From the NCBI RefSeq assembly GCF_040412425.1, contig NC_089749.1, positions 32,274,813-32,338,812 of the forward strand: DNA of 64,000 nt, read 5' to 3'. The translations under genes were made by a program, and so were the position numbers. Source of the DNA: Macrobrachium rosenbergii (lineage: Eukaryota; Arthropoda; Malacostraca; Decapoda; Palaemonidae). Under the pieces are notes generated by a model that had not been told where the DNA came from, made no database searches, and was given only the letters and a program-made list of their open reading frames with translations. Positions 48,815 through 61,114 of this stretch are shown piece after piece (position 1 is the stretch's first letter; every line of letters starts with the position of its first letter).

Positions 48815-50255
48815 TCATGCTGGGTGGCAAACAGACAGATGGAAGGGGGGGGCCGTTACCTCAAACGGCCTTTCCGTAATGTATGTGTGAAGGGACCACT
48901 CTGTCCTTATCACTTGATTCTGGTGGCTGAGCTTGTCCGCCACTACACTCCTCTTGCCTGGAATGTATCTGGCTGACAGCTCTACCAAGTGAGCTACTGC
49001 CCACTCCTGCACCTGCATTGTCAACTGATGTAGTAGAAGGGATACTAGACCCCCTTGCTTGTTGACATATGCCACTATTGTGGTGCTGTCGATCATCAAC
49101 ACCACTGAGTGTCCTATCACTCGATCCTGAAACTCTTGGGAGGGCCAGGAAGGGTGCCTCGAGTTCCAGAATGTTGAGGTGAAGGTGCTTGTCGTTTTGG
49201 TCCCACACACCTGAAACCAGCAACTCTTCCAAGTGTGCACCCCATCCCTCGTTCAATGCGTCTGAGAAAAGAAGCATGTCAGGAGGGGGAGTATGCAGTT
49301 ACTCCTATTAAGAGGTTCCTGTCGTCCATCCACCTGTCTAGGTCCTGTCTTACTTCCCTTGAGAGGAGAATAGGAAAGGACTGGGGATCTCGAGCCTGGG
49401 ACCAAAACTCCTTCATACTCCACTGGAGAGAATGAGGGTGAAGCCGCCCATGAGGGACCAGCTTCTCCAAGGACGACAGGTGACCGAGAACGATTTGCTA
49501 CTGCCGAACTGGTTGCTCCCGTTGAGACAGGAACAACTGCACTGTTTTCCTGAACTTGCTGATATGCGAGTCTGCGGGGAAGACTCTTGCTGCTGCCATA
49601 TCGACCAGCATGCCCAGGCACTTTATCCTCTGCTTGGGAATGAGATGGGACTTCTTGAGATTCAAGGAGTCAATCTCTGTCCTGCAGCAACTGCAAGCAA
49701 GAGCTCACCACAACAAGCCAATCATTAAGATACCTCAACAGACATCCTGTGTAAATGAGCCCAAGCTAAGACATGAACATGAACACCTGGGGAGCAGTCG
49801 ACAGCCGAAGCAAAGTACCCTGAACTGGAGTACTGTTTCCTTGAGGATAAAGTGTAGGTATTTGCAAGAGGACAGATGGATGGGTATTTGAAAATATGCA
49901 TCTTTCAAGTCCACCGTAAGCATGAAGTCAGTCTCCCTGATGGATGTGAGCAAGGTACATTCCAATTCCACAATGAACCGAGTCTGGTGAACGAATCAGT
50001 TCAAGGGAGACAAAGATCTATGACTAGTCTCCAACCTTCCAAGGATTTCTCTATGAGAAAGATATGGCTGTAAAATCCTGGGAACTGATCTGTCACAACT
50101 TCTACAGCACCTTTCTTCAGCATCACTTGCATCTCTTCCTGGAGGGCGAGATCCTTCGGTGAGCCAGGTACGTAGGTTAGGAGATGGACCGGGTTGTTGG
50201 TGAGGGGTGGTCGAGACTCGAAGGGGAGTAAATAGCCCTTCCAAACGACATTCAC
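48815..50255 (-). pseudogene. DIRS C reverse transcriptase and RNase H pseudogene
   Basis: RT N-terminus (50255-50001): FESRPPLTNNPVHLLTYVPG, LKKGAVEVVTDQFPGFYSHI and FLIEKSLEGWRLVIDL. Middle (49971-49735): LKDAYFQIPIHLSSCKYLHF. The catalytic box near 49720 reads RYLNDWLVV, so the first catalytic Asp is Asn. RNase H (49277-48815): LLFSDALNEGWGAHLEELLV and HLNILELEAPFLALPR, then in another frame TTIVAYVNKQGG, SARYIPGKRSVVADKLS. Frames change several times. Confidence 0.9.
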
Positions 50256-50259
50256 TACC

Positions 50260-51480
50260 CAGGTCTCGGATCCATATCACTGCCATGTTGCACAATGGCT
50301 CAACAGGCAACCCCACCAATAGCAGCAGCTGGAGGAACACAGCCCCTATTGTCCTCCCTTCTTCTTTCCTTTTCCCCCCCTTTTCCAGGCTGGGGAGAGC
50401 CAACGAGAGATCCCACTGCCACCTCTGTGGGAGGAAGCAGCCCCTTAAAAGCACCGAGACAGGTATTCTTAAGGCTGGGAGAAGCAACCTTCTTCTCCAT
50501 CTGTTGAGCGTCAGAAGAAGGGAAGGAGGTAGCAGAAGATGAAGATGAAGAAGACGACGATGACACCTTACGAAACCCCTTCTTCGACTTCTTCCTGGAT
50601 ATCTTCTTCAGGATCGCAGTCAAAAGTTGGTCGCCCATGCAGGCGGTAGTGGCAGGATCATCAAGGCAGCAGGAACAGCAGGCACAGCAGGCAGTAGGGT
50701 TACTGCGTAACCTGGGGCAGGAGCACGTGGCGCAGTCTGATCCATCACAGCTGGGGTCATCAGGGTCAGGTGCGTGGAAATGGAGGTGGTTGTCTTTGCA
50801 AACGCCATCATTGTCACCGTAGTGGTGGTAGCAGTGACAGAGGGTGTGTTGCCACCGTAAGCTGAGGTGTGCAACCAGACCTTGCACTGGAGGAACCCCT
50901 GAGAGACCCATGGAGATCCCAAGTCTCTCGGAATTTGTCCACCTGACCTGAAGAAGACAAAGTCAGGTTAGGGGAGGTTACCTCCTCTCGCCCCGAGGAA
51001 GAAGCTTCCCCCCTCAGAACAAGTGGACCACCAAACCGAGGTCGTCCTGATCGCCAGCCAACCCTCCACCCCCGATCTTCACCTGATGATTCAAATGAAG
51101 ACGACGAGGGGGAGATTGCTCCTAAAGTAGACAGGCATGCGAGGCAGAAACGAAAAAGAAGTCAGCTACCAAAGGCGTAGTTGGCAGCGTGTAACCACCG
51201 GACGATGCTTTGGAAGCCCTCTTCTTGTACTGCCTCCTACTGGTAAACTTCACCCACTGCACTGGAGACCAGGAACACCACTCACTAGAGTTGAATTAGG
51301 ATTGCAATCATGTCTCCTGAAACTAGTGCAGAGATATGAGGGTCAACACTAATAGGAGAGCAGAAGTGTGTGCATAGTTTACCGTCAACACCTGGGCACA
51401 CACGAAAGACACTACCCTTCCGCCCGGGCTTAGATGGTTTGTGGGTTTGCATAATGATGAAATAACAAACACACAATCAA
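50260..51480 (-). pseudogene. DIRS C gag-like region (short, degenerate)
   Basis: Located where gag lies in other copies. Minus-strand frames are Ser- and Cys-rich (a serine run near 50550-50520 from GAA/GAT repeats). I cannot see the full conserved gag blocks of copy B. The region is about half the length seen in A and B, so part has probably been deleted. Confidence 0.5.
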
Positions 51481-51544
51481 GCAATAAATCACAAAAAACA
51501 GAAAGAGCCCACTGAGAAAACAGCAAAACGGCAAGCTAGGCAGA

Positions 51545-51748
51545 GAGAGGAGACACATCCAAATCACTCAACGGCCGAAAGGAAATTGGCATGTTTACAT
51601 CCATGCAGGTGGGACTCCCGCCAACCGGACAGTATTTAACTGCCTAACCATCTTGTTCAAAAGTTAAACGGCCGTTCCAGCTTCACTGAAAGTGTAACTC
51701 CTATTGTAAAGGATCAACGGTTGTATATTGTATATGAACAAATACAAA
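51545..51748. repeat. DIRS C right ITR
   Basis: Inverted relative to 46660-46860. Shared on the inverted strand: AGTTTAAC/AACTTT, GTGGTTAGGCAGTTAA-type sequence, TCCGGTTGG and GGATGTAAACAT. Confidence 0.85.
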
Positions 51749-52850
51749 TCCAAAGTCTTTTATACGGAATACCTTTGGCGTACACTGTGGTGGTAGTATG
51801 GAAAATTGGGTTTGTGAGAGGAGGCTTGCATTTTTTAAATCAATTGTTTGTTGTTTTTTATTATAATTATTTTGTGTTGGTGCATGATTATTCATGTCTC
51901 TTTTCTCTTTTTTACTTGCAGTTTGCTTGAGTGTTAGGGTAGAGTGAGTGGCTCCCATTCACCTGATGTGTGGTAGGTTTCATCTGTTTGGAATCCTTCC
52001 CTTATCAGAAGCAACATCGGGTATAGATATCTACCAACAGGAACTGCAGTTGGAATAAGTCTATTGGCAACTGACAAATCAGTCGAACAGCTGGTAAGAC
52101 CAAATCCATTTTATGTTCCATTCCATGGTATACAGCAGTTACTTAAGACAGCCTCTGTCCCAAATGGGATGGGGATCAGAGAAGAGTGAAGTGCTTTTGT
52201 GTAGAAAACACTACATTAAGAGATTCTAAGTAATTTCTGCCCTCAGCTTGGATGTCATAGCTAAAATAAACTCCATGGTGATCCCCAAATTGTGTTGACT
52301 TTCTTGATTGTTCTTTGGATTACTCTGAGACGAGGTACTGAGAAAGCTAAGGAACTATTTTGGGACATGCGCCAGAGTTGGAGATTTGTTGATAATATTT
52401 TGATTATCGGTAGTATTAAGTTAGACTAAGTTGGGTATAGGAAGATTGTTTCGATAAACTTCAGTGGTAGGTATGAAATAAGTATGGTTAGTATTGAAAG
52501 ATGATAATTAATAAACTGTGGCAAATTTAAATAAAATTATAAGGTTCTTTTTGAAGGTCTTCAGACCACTGTAATATTAAGGTTATTAAAGTAGAAATAG
52601 ACAATATGTGAGTTTTCTTATTAACCTCTAAATCTGTTCTCTGACAACTCATCTCCAAAAGTGTACTGTATTGAAAAAAAGCCCTACAACACTGGTCTAG
52701 TCACTGAGGTTTGGTAACAAGGCCCCTAAGCAGCTGTAGCCAAGTGATGGGGTAGAGGACCAACCCACTTTCTCAGTAAATAGCATCACTTTTTCTTTTG
52801 GCAACTGGGAACAAATGAGGGGCTATTAAAGGTGGGATTATAAGAGACTT
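51749..52850. other. Intergenic sequence, nothing recognised
   Basis: Mixed-composition sequence without a recognised coding segment or clear repeat boundary. Confidence 0.5.
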
Positions 52851-52854
52851 CAGG

Positions 52855-53205
52855 TTTGTGTGTTAAAGGTAATTCTCAAATTTTCAAGTAATTTGTATCT
52901 TTCCTGAAGTCTTTTATATAGCCTACTGTATTCCTCAGTATAAGTATGAAATGGCAGAAGACTGTTTAACTGGTGACAGGCCAGTAAGTGGCGGGTGTCC
53001 TCCGCTCACTTACCATAAGCCAGCACTTTTTCCTTCAGCATCAGAGATTATGTGAGGTGGCTAATGTGGGATTATGATAAAGGGTTCTGGTTTGAATACC
53101 TTGGAAAAAATACAAATACTTTCAAATTATGATTTCTTGTTCCAACAGAAAAACAAACCTGTCACCTATTTTAAAGGAGACTTACTCCTGAAGCGGAGGA
53201 TAGTC
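52855..53205. repeat. Isolated DIRS terminal fragment (ITR and ICR)
   Basis: TTTTCAAGTAATTTGTATCT TTCC at 52877 matches the left ITR start of A, C and E. GGAAAAAATACAAATACTTT at about 53104 followed by TTGTTCCAACAGAAAAACAA ACC is the corresponding ICR. Just before the ITR, GACTTCAGGTTTGTGTGTTA looks like an opposite element end abutting the left end. No DIRS genes follow. A Tigger-like end begins at 53216. Confidence 0.65.
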
Positions 53206-53215
53206 TCTCAAATTA

Positions 53216-54250
53216 CAGTAATCCTTCAGTTATCCAGATCGTTATTACCTGAAACTTGACATTATCCAACACATGTGGACCAGGGACCAAAGATATATAC
53301 ATATAAATTTTTAAAACTTCTAAAAACTGCTCTCTGATGGTTGCAATGCTGCACAGCCTCAAGAAAATGTTGGTAACACTTACACTCAGACAGACTGAGA
53401 AAGGACTGTAGGGGGTGGGGGAGGCCTAAAGAAGTTTCCAAGGAAGTGGGTCAGATGGTGTGCCATGGGAGAGGAGGGGCAGTACACCTGTGTAGAGGAA
53501 TTCTGAGAAGGAGTTGTCCTGGAAAGTGGGTGGAACCGGGGAGCAGTTTCTCTGGCTGGGAGGGGGTGGGGATGCAGTGTTGGATGGGTGAAGAAGGCTA
53601 CGTAGACATCTGACTTGCCAGAGGTTGTTTCACATTGTTATGCCTATGATTTTTTATTTATGCTATTGTCATTTATATTTTTACGGTATTTTCTCACTTT
53701 ATTTTTACAACCCAAAAGATAATCACCGTCATGTGCATAGGGTATGAGGGAGAGAGAGAGAGAGACGAAATATCAACAGTGGTGAAATATTCTCTTATGT
53801 TTTGTTATGATGTGTGATAATCATACTTAGAGTCAACTAAATTTGAAATACTGTACCGAAAATCAAGCAAAGCAAAAAAGCAAATGGCAAACATGATACT
53901 GGGCTATGAAACACACACAAATGCACATACTATGTAGAGATGGTAACGTCAACACTGTAGATGTAAAAACACATACAGGCATACAAGTAAAGCTTCATGA
54001 TATTATGAGGTGAAACGAGAAATCATTTATTCCAGTAAAACAGAAAATGATCAACTATTTTTTAGTAGTGTTCTTAAAATGAATTTGCTTTAAACACTCA
54101 TCATCAAGAAATACCTTATGTACTAAAGAAGTAAACCGAGGGTGTTCTAATGTAATACACAAACACAGTTTGTGTATTACAAACTAAATGATTTTCATTT
54201 TTGGTAGATTGTACTAGCCTAGGCTTTCAAACAATACTGCCAAACTTATG
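53216..54250. mobile_element. Partial Tigger/pogo-like element, same family as 36237-39736
   Basis: Starts with CAGTAATCCTTCAGTTATCC after TA, identical to the left end at 36237. The following kilobase is the inverted counterpart of the right half of that element (for example GAGGCTGCACAGC / GCTGCACAGCCTC; ATTCTCTTATGTTTTGTTAT inverted near 38170). The second end was not found before the MITE at 54256. Confidence 0.75.
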
Positions 54251-54694
54251 ACTTACCATATTTGCTGGCGTATTAGACACTTTTATTTTTAAATGTACCA
54301 AAAAACTGCCGTGTCCGGATGGGAGACCGGGTGCCGTAAGTACGGCGAGCATACTGGGTAGGCACAAAAATTGTTGCTAATAATAAAACATTGAAAAACA
54401 AGCCTAATCATTACAGTAAATTATATTACTGGAATAAAGCATGAAATCATATGTAAACTGACACTCACCTTTAAAGGAAACTAAACGAAATTTACCATAT
54501 ATAAACAACGTTTATGTGTTACTGCAACAGGCCACCAGGGCGGTGCTATGATTTTGTTTACATCCACTCATTGCAAATGACTGACAGGCTAACTGCCGAC
54601 ATATCATAAGCAATTTTTTGTAAGTTTGTGATAGCTGACTGATAATTCGGCTTGTTTTCAACATTTTATTATTTATAAAAAATTACTGAAAACA

Positions 54695-54935
54695 AGCCAC
54701 TAACTGCCAATGTATCGTAAGCAATTTTTCGTAAGTCTGTGATTCGTGAGCAATTTTTCATAAGTTTGTGATTCGTAAGCAATTTTTCATAAATTTGTGA
54801 TTCGTAAGCAATTTTTCATAAGTTTGTGATTTGTAAGCAATTTTTCAAAAGTTTGTGATTCATTAGCAATTTTTCATAAGTTTGTGATTCGTAAGCAATT
54901 TTTCATAAGTTTGTGATTTGTAAGCAATTTTTTGT
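54695..54935. repeat. 29-bp tandem repeat, about 8 copies
   Basis: Unit begins AAGCAATTTTTCATAAGTTT and ends GTGATTCGT. Copies differ by a few substitutions and follow directly on one another without spacers. It lies within the MITE, left of DIRS D. Confidence 0.93.
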
Positions 54936-55058
54936 AAGTCTTTGATAACAGACTGATAATTTGGCTTGTTTTCAATATTTTATTCTAGTATACCCTCACA
55001 ATAGTGTAATTCATGCACAGAATCAAATATTTTTCCCTAAATATACACTTTACAAAAT

Positions 55059-55400
55059 TTAAAATGATATTTTCATAATAAAATAAATTTTTGAACATAC
55101 TTACCTGGTAGTTATATATATAGCTTAAGTCCCTGGCGCGTGGCAGAATTTCAAAACTCACGGCAATGCTTGATGGGTAGTCAGGTGTACCACTAGTGCG
55201 CCCTCTGCAGGTACCTTGAACCATTCAACTGTTCTCAGATCTTCTGCCCCTAGTCTCTAGAGGGGGGAGGAGGGTGGGAATTTAATCATATATAACTGCA
55301 GGTAAGTATGTTTAAAAATTTATTTATTATGAGAAAATATCGACCCTAAGCTATCTGATGGTAGTTATATGTAAGCTGATTGTACACCTTTGGTGGAGGG
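55059..55400. repeat. DIRS D left ITR plus ICR
   Basis: The outer arm (55059-55099) is repeated inverted at about 55300-55342 with near-perfect match (CAGGTAAGTATGTTTAAAAA TTTATTTATTATGA). It is followed by TGATGGTAGTTATATGTAAG CT, the counterpart of the right end. Confidence 0.85.
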
Positions 55401-55879
55401 TCAAGCAATAACATCTTTGGAATTTTGCTTAGGGTTAATAAACCAACTTAAGGTTCTTACCTGGTTTAAGGAAAGCTGGCTTCAATGAACTCCCCCTCGT
55501 ATCATGCCGCTTTCCTTAAAGAGGTCAGCGATCCACTCGGGAGCTGAACACTCAAGGCTGTAACCAGTATACCAACCTACATGTGACAGACAACCTATAA
55601 TACCCTTGTTCCGGGCACTGCCAAGAGAACAAACTGATTACCTGACTAAAATCAATGATTGCGGAAGATTCGTCCATCTCCACAAACAACCATAAGATTA
55701 CAACTATTCCAAGGCAAATCAAGGGCATGAATTATGTTGATTGCAGGGTAGTCCCCTCTCCCACTACTGAGTTAGCTGCTCGCGTTGATGTATAGCAGTG
55801 ATCTCGCGTTATTACTTGCTTCGTAGTATTAGAGTAGAAAAAACACTGACTTCTCAGAAGGTAGAGTCCATGATACTTT

Positions 55880-57100
55880 GGGACCTATTCTGTCACAAAG
55901 GCTGGGGTTACGCCCGCTCTGACCTCATGGGTTTTACTAACCTTTAGAAGCTTAAAGGTCAGCTTCATTACATTCTGAATACGCTTCGCCCATCAACTGT
56001 CATGAAAAAGGATAACGCATTCTTTGACGTGTTAGAGAGAACTGTAACTGAGCTTTAAAAGCGCCTCCTGACCTGCCTCGTAAATTCGCCCGTCCCTTTG
56101 CAGTACGCTCTCAGAGCTCTTGCAGACCAGAGACCTCTCTCCTAACTCCTCACCTGCGATCTCTGCCAGTTGCAATCTCGAGACTTGGGCCATGTTTGCA
56201 GAAGGCCGTTCATTCTTAGCTAAAGCTTAATTGTAGAGAGCAGATAGCTTTGCCGTTCCTAAAACCAGCGGTTTATTGAGAGGCATCTTCACCTGACTCT
56301 TTGCTTCTTAAGCCAAGCAAACCAAAAAATAGAGTCTTCATTGTGAGATCTTTAAATGAAATCTCTTGCAAGGATTGACTCTGGACATGAGAACTTTAGG
56401 ACCGTCCTAGGTTACGCTGAAAGTCGGATCTGACTTTCTCTTTGGTAGTCTCGGAAGATGATCTGATAAGGTCTAGAGTCCTTATTGGCAGACAAGTCCA
56501 GGATTTCTGTGTCTGAACCGCTGCCTTATGCTCTGTATCCCTTAATAGTAGAGGCCAGAAAAGTTACGTCTCCTCTTAAGGTGAAGAAAATCCGCTATCT
56601 GGGTCTGAGAGGGTACTGGACGAGAGATCACGGAGTTGTTTTTGCACCAACCTCTAAAAATATCCCTTGGATTGGTATACCTGATGGTAGATGACCTCCC
56701 TGGCTCTTCGCGATACTCCTAGCACCTGCCTTGAAAATCCTCTGGCTCTTGAGTTTTTCGATGGTCTGAAACAGTTAGCTGTGAACCATGGAGGTTTTTG
56801 GTGCTTTCAAGTGGGGTTGTTTAGTAGATCTGGCCTTGGGGGCAGACTTCTCGGCGTATCCACCATCCATTCCCGCACCTCTGTGAACCATTCTCTTGTT
56901 GGCCAAGGGGACCACTAGAGTCATCCTGGCGTGGGACCACGAACTTCCTGAATAAACTCTGTTTATGATCTTGAAAGGGGAAAAGGCGTAGCGTCCAGGT
57001 TGGACCAATTTAAGGCATCTATGTGCATTACTTTTCAGAGGTCTGGCACAGGAAGTAATCAAATCTCCATCCTCTTACGTTGAGCCAATGGTGTTGAAAG
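55880..57100 (-). pseudogene. DIRS D tyrosine recombinase region, heavily decayed
   Basis: Recognisable mainly by position and by SARALRAYCKGTGEFTRQVR on the minus strand near 56115, matching PVRALRxYL of other copies. Other motifs are too degraded to assign. No continuous frame remains. Confidence 0.6.
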
Positions 57101-57199
57101 GTCTGTCTCAGACGACCCCAAATCCGCTACAATTCTCTGCAGACATCTTGGTGAAAAGTCCCAATTCTGTTGCCAGGACTTGACCTTTCCTGCTCAGAC

Positions 57200-58600
57200 T
57201 GTCTGCCCTCACATTTCTTTCCCTGAATGAAGCGTGTCCAACAATGTCACATTTTCTCCTTGGCCCAGATAAGGAGTTGCCTCGCGTTTAGGTACAGTGA
57301 CCTGGGTAGGTTCCTCTTGTTTGGCTGAGTGTAGGCCCAGCGCCGTCGTGTTGTCGGAGTTGACCATAATACGACCTTGTCTTGGACTGAGTGTTTGTAG
57401 CTCTTTGAGGGCTAAAAATATTGCAGTCAGCTCCTTTTGCAGTTATGTGTGGAGCTTCTCTTGCTCTCTGGGTCCAGAATCCTGATACTTCAACTTTCCC
57501 AATGTTGCTCCCACCCGAGTCAGTGGCGTCGAAAGAACAACCTGAGTCTGGGATTTCTTCTGTTTTAATGAAAGACCCTCCTAGCAGAAGCTTGACCAGG
57601 TCGTTTCACCACTGAAGGCACTGTTTCATCGCCTCTGGAAATGGGGATACACTCTTTCTCCTAGCCAGTCTTCTCTGCTCCAATACCCGTTGAGGTGGGG
57701 TGGAGTGAAGCGAAAGATTTAGTCTTCCTAAGGAAAGCGAACTGTTCTAGCGAGAAGGGTCCCTAGCAGGCTCATCCATTCCTACTTGAAAACATCCGTT
57801 TCCCCAGAAGTCCCTTTAATTTTACTAAGGGTCTGTTCCATCATGATGGTGACGGAAAAACCCGAAAATCCGAGACTGAATCCTCATCCCTAGATACAGG
57901 ATCTCTTGAGATGGGTCAGATCGTGACTTCTGCCTGTTTACCAGAAGTCCTGGTTCCTCCTGATAAACAGACTGTCGTTTGAAGATCACTCCAGACAGCG
58001 ATTGAAGGAAGGGCTCTGAGGAAAGCCAGTCGATCCAGATACAGAGAGGCCTGATGCCTCGTGTACGCGTCCGCTACATTCGACATCAGTCTGGTGAATG
58101 TTGGGCGCGTGTTTAGGCGAGCAAGAGCCACGAGAAACTGGAATACCTGTTCCTGAAGGCGAATCTCAGGTATTTCTTGAAGCCGGGTGGATAAGGAATG
58201 TGGAGACTATCGTCCTGAAGGTCCAAACCATCCAGTGATGTGTTGTCTGACTACCGCTAACACTGATTTGTTGTTTCCATGGAAAAGCAGTCTTTTAGCC
58301 TGAGCGTTGAGACACTCACATCCAGTGCTAGTCCCTCCTTTGAGCTCTTAGGAACCAGGAAGCGGTTGTAGAATCTAGCGAGAATCAGATTTGTATTTTC
58401 TCTATTCGTTTTTCTGTATATGGCTTTGCTGTCGAATCGCCTGTGCCTTGGACTAAATCTCTGTATCACAGAACAGATCTATTGGTTTGTCTGCCTTAGC
58501 GAGGCTTCTTGGAAAGGGATTTTGTATCCATCCTTGAGTAGTTGAATGGATGAGATCCATCCTCTTTTCTCCCATACCTGCCAAGTTTAACAGCCTGGCA
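57200..58600 (-). pseudogene. DIRS D reverse transcriptase and RNase H pseudogene
   Basis: The RT box near 58030 reads LYLDRLAFLRA, in place of YLDDW, so the second catalytic Asp and the Trp are lost. RNase H near 57540-57340 shows FDATDSGGSN, then LHITAKELTAIFLALKELQ and IMVNSDNTTALGL in an adjacent frame. The acidic residues of these motifs remain but the frame is broken. Confidence 0.82.
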
Positions 58601-61114
58601 CCTACCTGCCTGAAGGGGAGCGTCAAGTCCTGTTTCTTCCCACATCTAGAGGCCTCCTTGCTGCAGATCTTCTACGCCCTCGGAACCTCTGCCTGAGGGC
58701 CGACCACGAAAGGGCTGGAGATCCTGAAGCCCACAGAAAGCCTCAACCTTACTCTTTTTAGTCATGAAAGTCGTTGGTAAGACTTTCTTTGCTGTGCCGA
58801 TATAAGATCTTGTGGTTTTCTGAGCTAAGGAGGTGAAATCTCTTTAACTTAAGTCTTGAGGGAAGAGGTGAGAGGAAAAAGGGGCGTAAATTAATTCCGC
58901 TTTTTGACTGGATGTGACCCCATTAGCTAGGAAAGAGCAAAGATGGGTCCTTTTCTTCAAGATTCCTGCTGAGAAAAGCGCCGCTAATTCGCTGGCACCG
59001 TCTCTGATTCCTTTATCCATACACGACATAAGATGTACAAATTCTTCTTTGTGAGTCGGTGGCTGAATAATCCCATCTTTCTTCCCTACTTGCTCCCAGG
59101 TCCAGTCAGAAAATTAAAGATATGAAACCCTAAAATTCCTTTGAGGAGGTGGTCCAACTCTGATGGTGACCAACAAAACTTCGTTCTCCCCATGGCCACT
59201 CGTGATCAGATCAACAAGATTGAAGTCTCACAGGAAGAGGCAGAGTATTCCAAGGCGAGCGATTCTCCCACGTTTGTTCTAAGCAGCTCGATCTTGAAGC
59301 TAGTTTGGCTGGAGGAAAAAGCAGGCTGTCTTTCCTTGTTCTTTTCTTTGAAACATCCATTCATTCATCATTTTGAGAGCTCTCTTGGGCGACGGGACAA
59401 AACCATCTTCATAAAGCTGACTCGCCCAGGCGCCTTCCCAGAAGTAAATTCTGAAGGTGGGAAGCGAGGAGCCGTCGAATAAAGTTTTCAGAAAACCTCC
59501 GCCAAAAAAGTTTCATAGTTTTGAAGTCTGATGAAAGTTGAAACCTTTACTATCTTCTTCTTCCCGAAACTTGTTAAGTCAGATCCACAGGGAGACTGAG
59601 GGATATCATCAATCTCTTCTTCTGATTGACCAAAAACCAAAAGCGACTTCTTTCAAAAGTATCACCTTGGCCTTTCGGCGTCTGGTGTCAGTCTCGTGGC
59701 GTCTGGTGTCTTCGTGGCGCCTGGCGTCCCTGGCGTCCAGATTCTTGGCGTCCGGCGTCCTGGCGACCAGATCTTGGCGCCTGGCGTCTGGCGTCCATCC
59801 TCTTGAGCTACTCGGGCGTCCTGGCGTCCAGGCTTCTGACAATCATTGTTCGTCAACCTTAAGGTAAATAGCAGGGAACTGGCGTACCATGCGATCTGTC
59901 AAAAAAGCTTCCTGGGGCGGCGTAAATGATTGAGTTTCTTGAATAGCGTGTTTTTCATTGTATCACCCTTTCCTAAGTCGCGACTGGCACGCTGTGCGAC
60001 ATCGGTCGAACCTCAGGCGACGTACAGCCATGGTGGACGCGTCCATCCGTCTTATCTGCAGGCTGAAAGACTTGCATCAGGGAAGAAGAGTTTCCGTTTG
60101 CATGTCCTGGGTAGACGATCTCGGGCTACTGTTACTTGAGGATCGACAGCAGGGCGCGCCTCAGCTACTAATTCATTTTCATCGATCTGCGGCGTTGAAA
60201 TGAGACGTGACATATCAGATCCTTATTATTTACCGTCATCCGTGAGAAGCGACGACACGCCGTGCGACAACATCATCCTGCTTTTCACTGGAGAGCAATT
60301 GTCCGAACTAAGAGAGCGCTCTGGGGCTGCTCAGTGACTACACATCCCGGGTGGAAGTGTCAAATCGGCCGCTCTCCACCGAAGAAGTTTCCTTTTGAGG
60401 TCTCGATAAGGTCGTATGGCGTAGTCCCTTCTAATGTAGCGTCCTCGGCCAGATAGCTCACTTCTTCTCGCCTTTCCTGGGTGGCGTCCTGGGAAAGCGT
60501 CAGCAGAGTGCCTTTCGAGGGCGACTGCTTTCATTAGCTAAGCCTCTCGCCTCCCTTAGATCTGTCGACATTCCCTTCTCACAGGGGGTTGGTGTGAGCT
60601 TGGAAGAGGTCTAGGACTAGGAACACGACAAGGACCGAGCAACCGCACCCTCCCTGTACTTGCACTCTTATTTTCACTCATTACTTAGATGTTTCAGATC
60701 TCTGACATTCGACCATAAGTCCTCTGTCTCTTACGAGGATTCACCTTTTGTCCAAGGTTTTGAATAGCGTCATCATGTCCTTGAAGGTTGGTTCCTTATC
60801 CAGTATCAGTGGGAAGTTCTGGGCACCACCACTACAGAGGAATGAATAATAGGATTGTATAGAGAGAATCTTCAAGATTCCCTGACTATCTCTAGAAAAG
60901 CGAGATTTACTCCCGGCTCTTCTGATCCTATCACTCAGCTTAAACATATAAGGTAGTATCCATCCCTCTCTCTGATAAACCAAAACATTCATCACATCTA
61001 TCCTTTAACTATAATTTTTCCCTCTGCATTTTACAAATAGAGTGGGATCAAGCAGCCTTTGTAAGCCCGGGTTTACACCCCTCACACATTCTCACCTCGA
61101 AGTGAGTCAGACAT
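58600..61114 (-). pseudogene. DIRS D gag-like ORF pseudogene
   Basis: Start ATG near 61114 (MSDSLR, compare MSDSSF in copy B), then a frameshift and EGCKPGLTKAA with a stop, matching EGCKTRLAKVT of B. Near 59029-58844 is SCMDKGIRDGASELAALFSA GILKKR, matching the CADKAVRDGSAELASLYAKG block of B. An Asp-Ala-Arg-Arg-rich repeat is encoded by the minisatellite at 59680-59835. Confidence 0.75.
59680..59835. repeat. GGCGTC-type minisatellite in DIRS D gag
   Basis: Irregular tandem GGCGTC/TGGCGTCC/TGGCGCC units. On the coding strand they give repeated DARR, RRQD and TPDA. Confidence 0.88.

Larger units (their letters stand above)
46655..51748 (-). mobile_element. DIRS-like retrotransposon copy C (degenerate, both ITRs)
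   Basis: Minus-strand order is gag (about 51480-50260), RT (about 50255-49480), RNase H (49277-48815) and tyrosine recombinase (48706-47341). Left ITR AAGTAATTTGTATTTTTCCT AACTATACAAACC. The right ITR (51560-51748) is an inverted, diverged copy sharing, for example, ATGTTTACATCC, CAGTTAAATACTGTCCGG when inverted, and AACAAGATGGTTAGGCAG. Same family as DIRS A and E. Confidence 0.9.

Noticed and set aside
54309..54362. 5S rRNA-like string (GGATGGGAGACC) within the MITE
   Set aside because: Only about 12 bases resemble the 5S internal promoter, and no 5S flanking stems are recognisable.
54695..54935. Direct repeats of CRISPR-like size (29 bp)
   Set aside because: No spacers between units, no cas genes, eukaryotic context: a simple tandem array.
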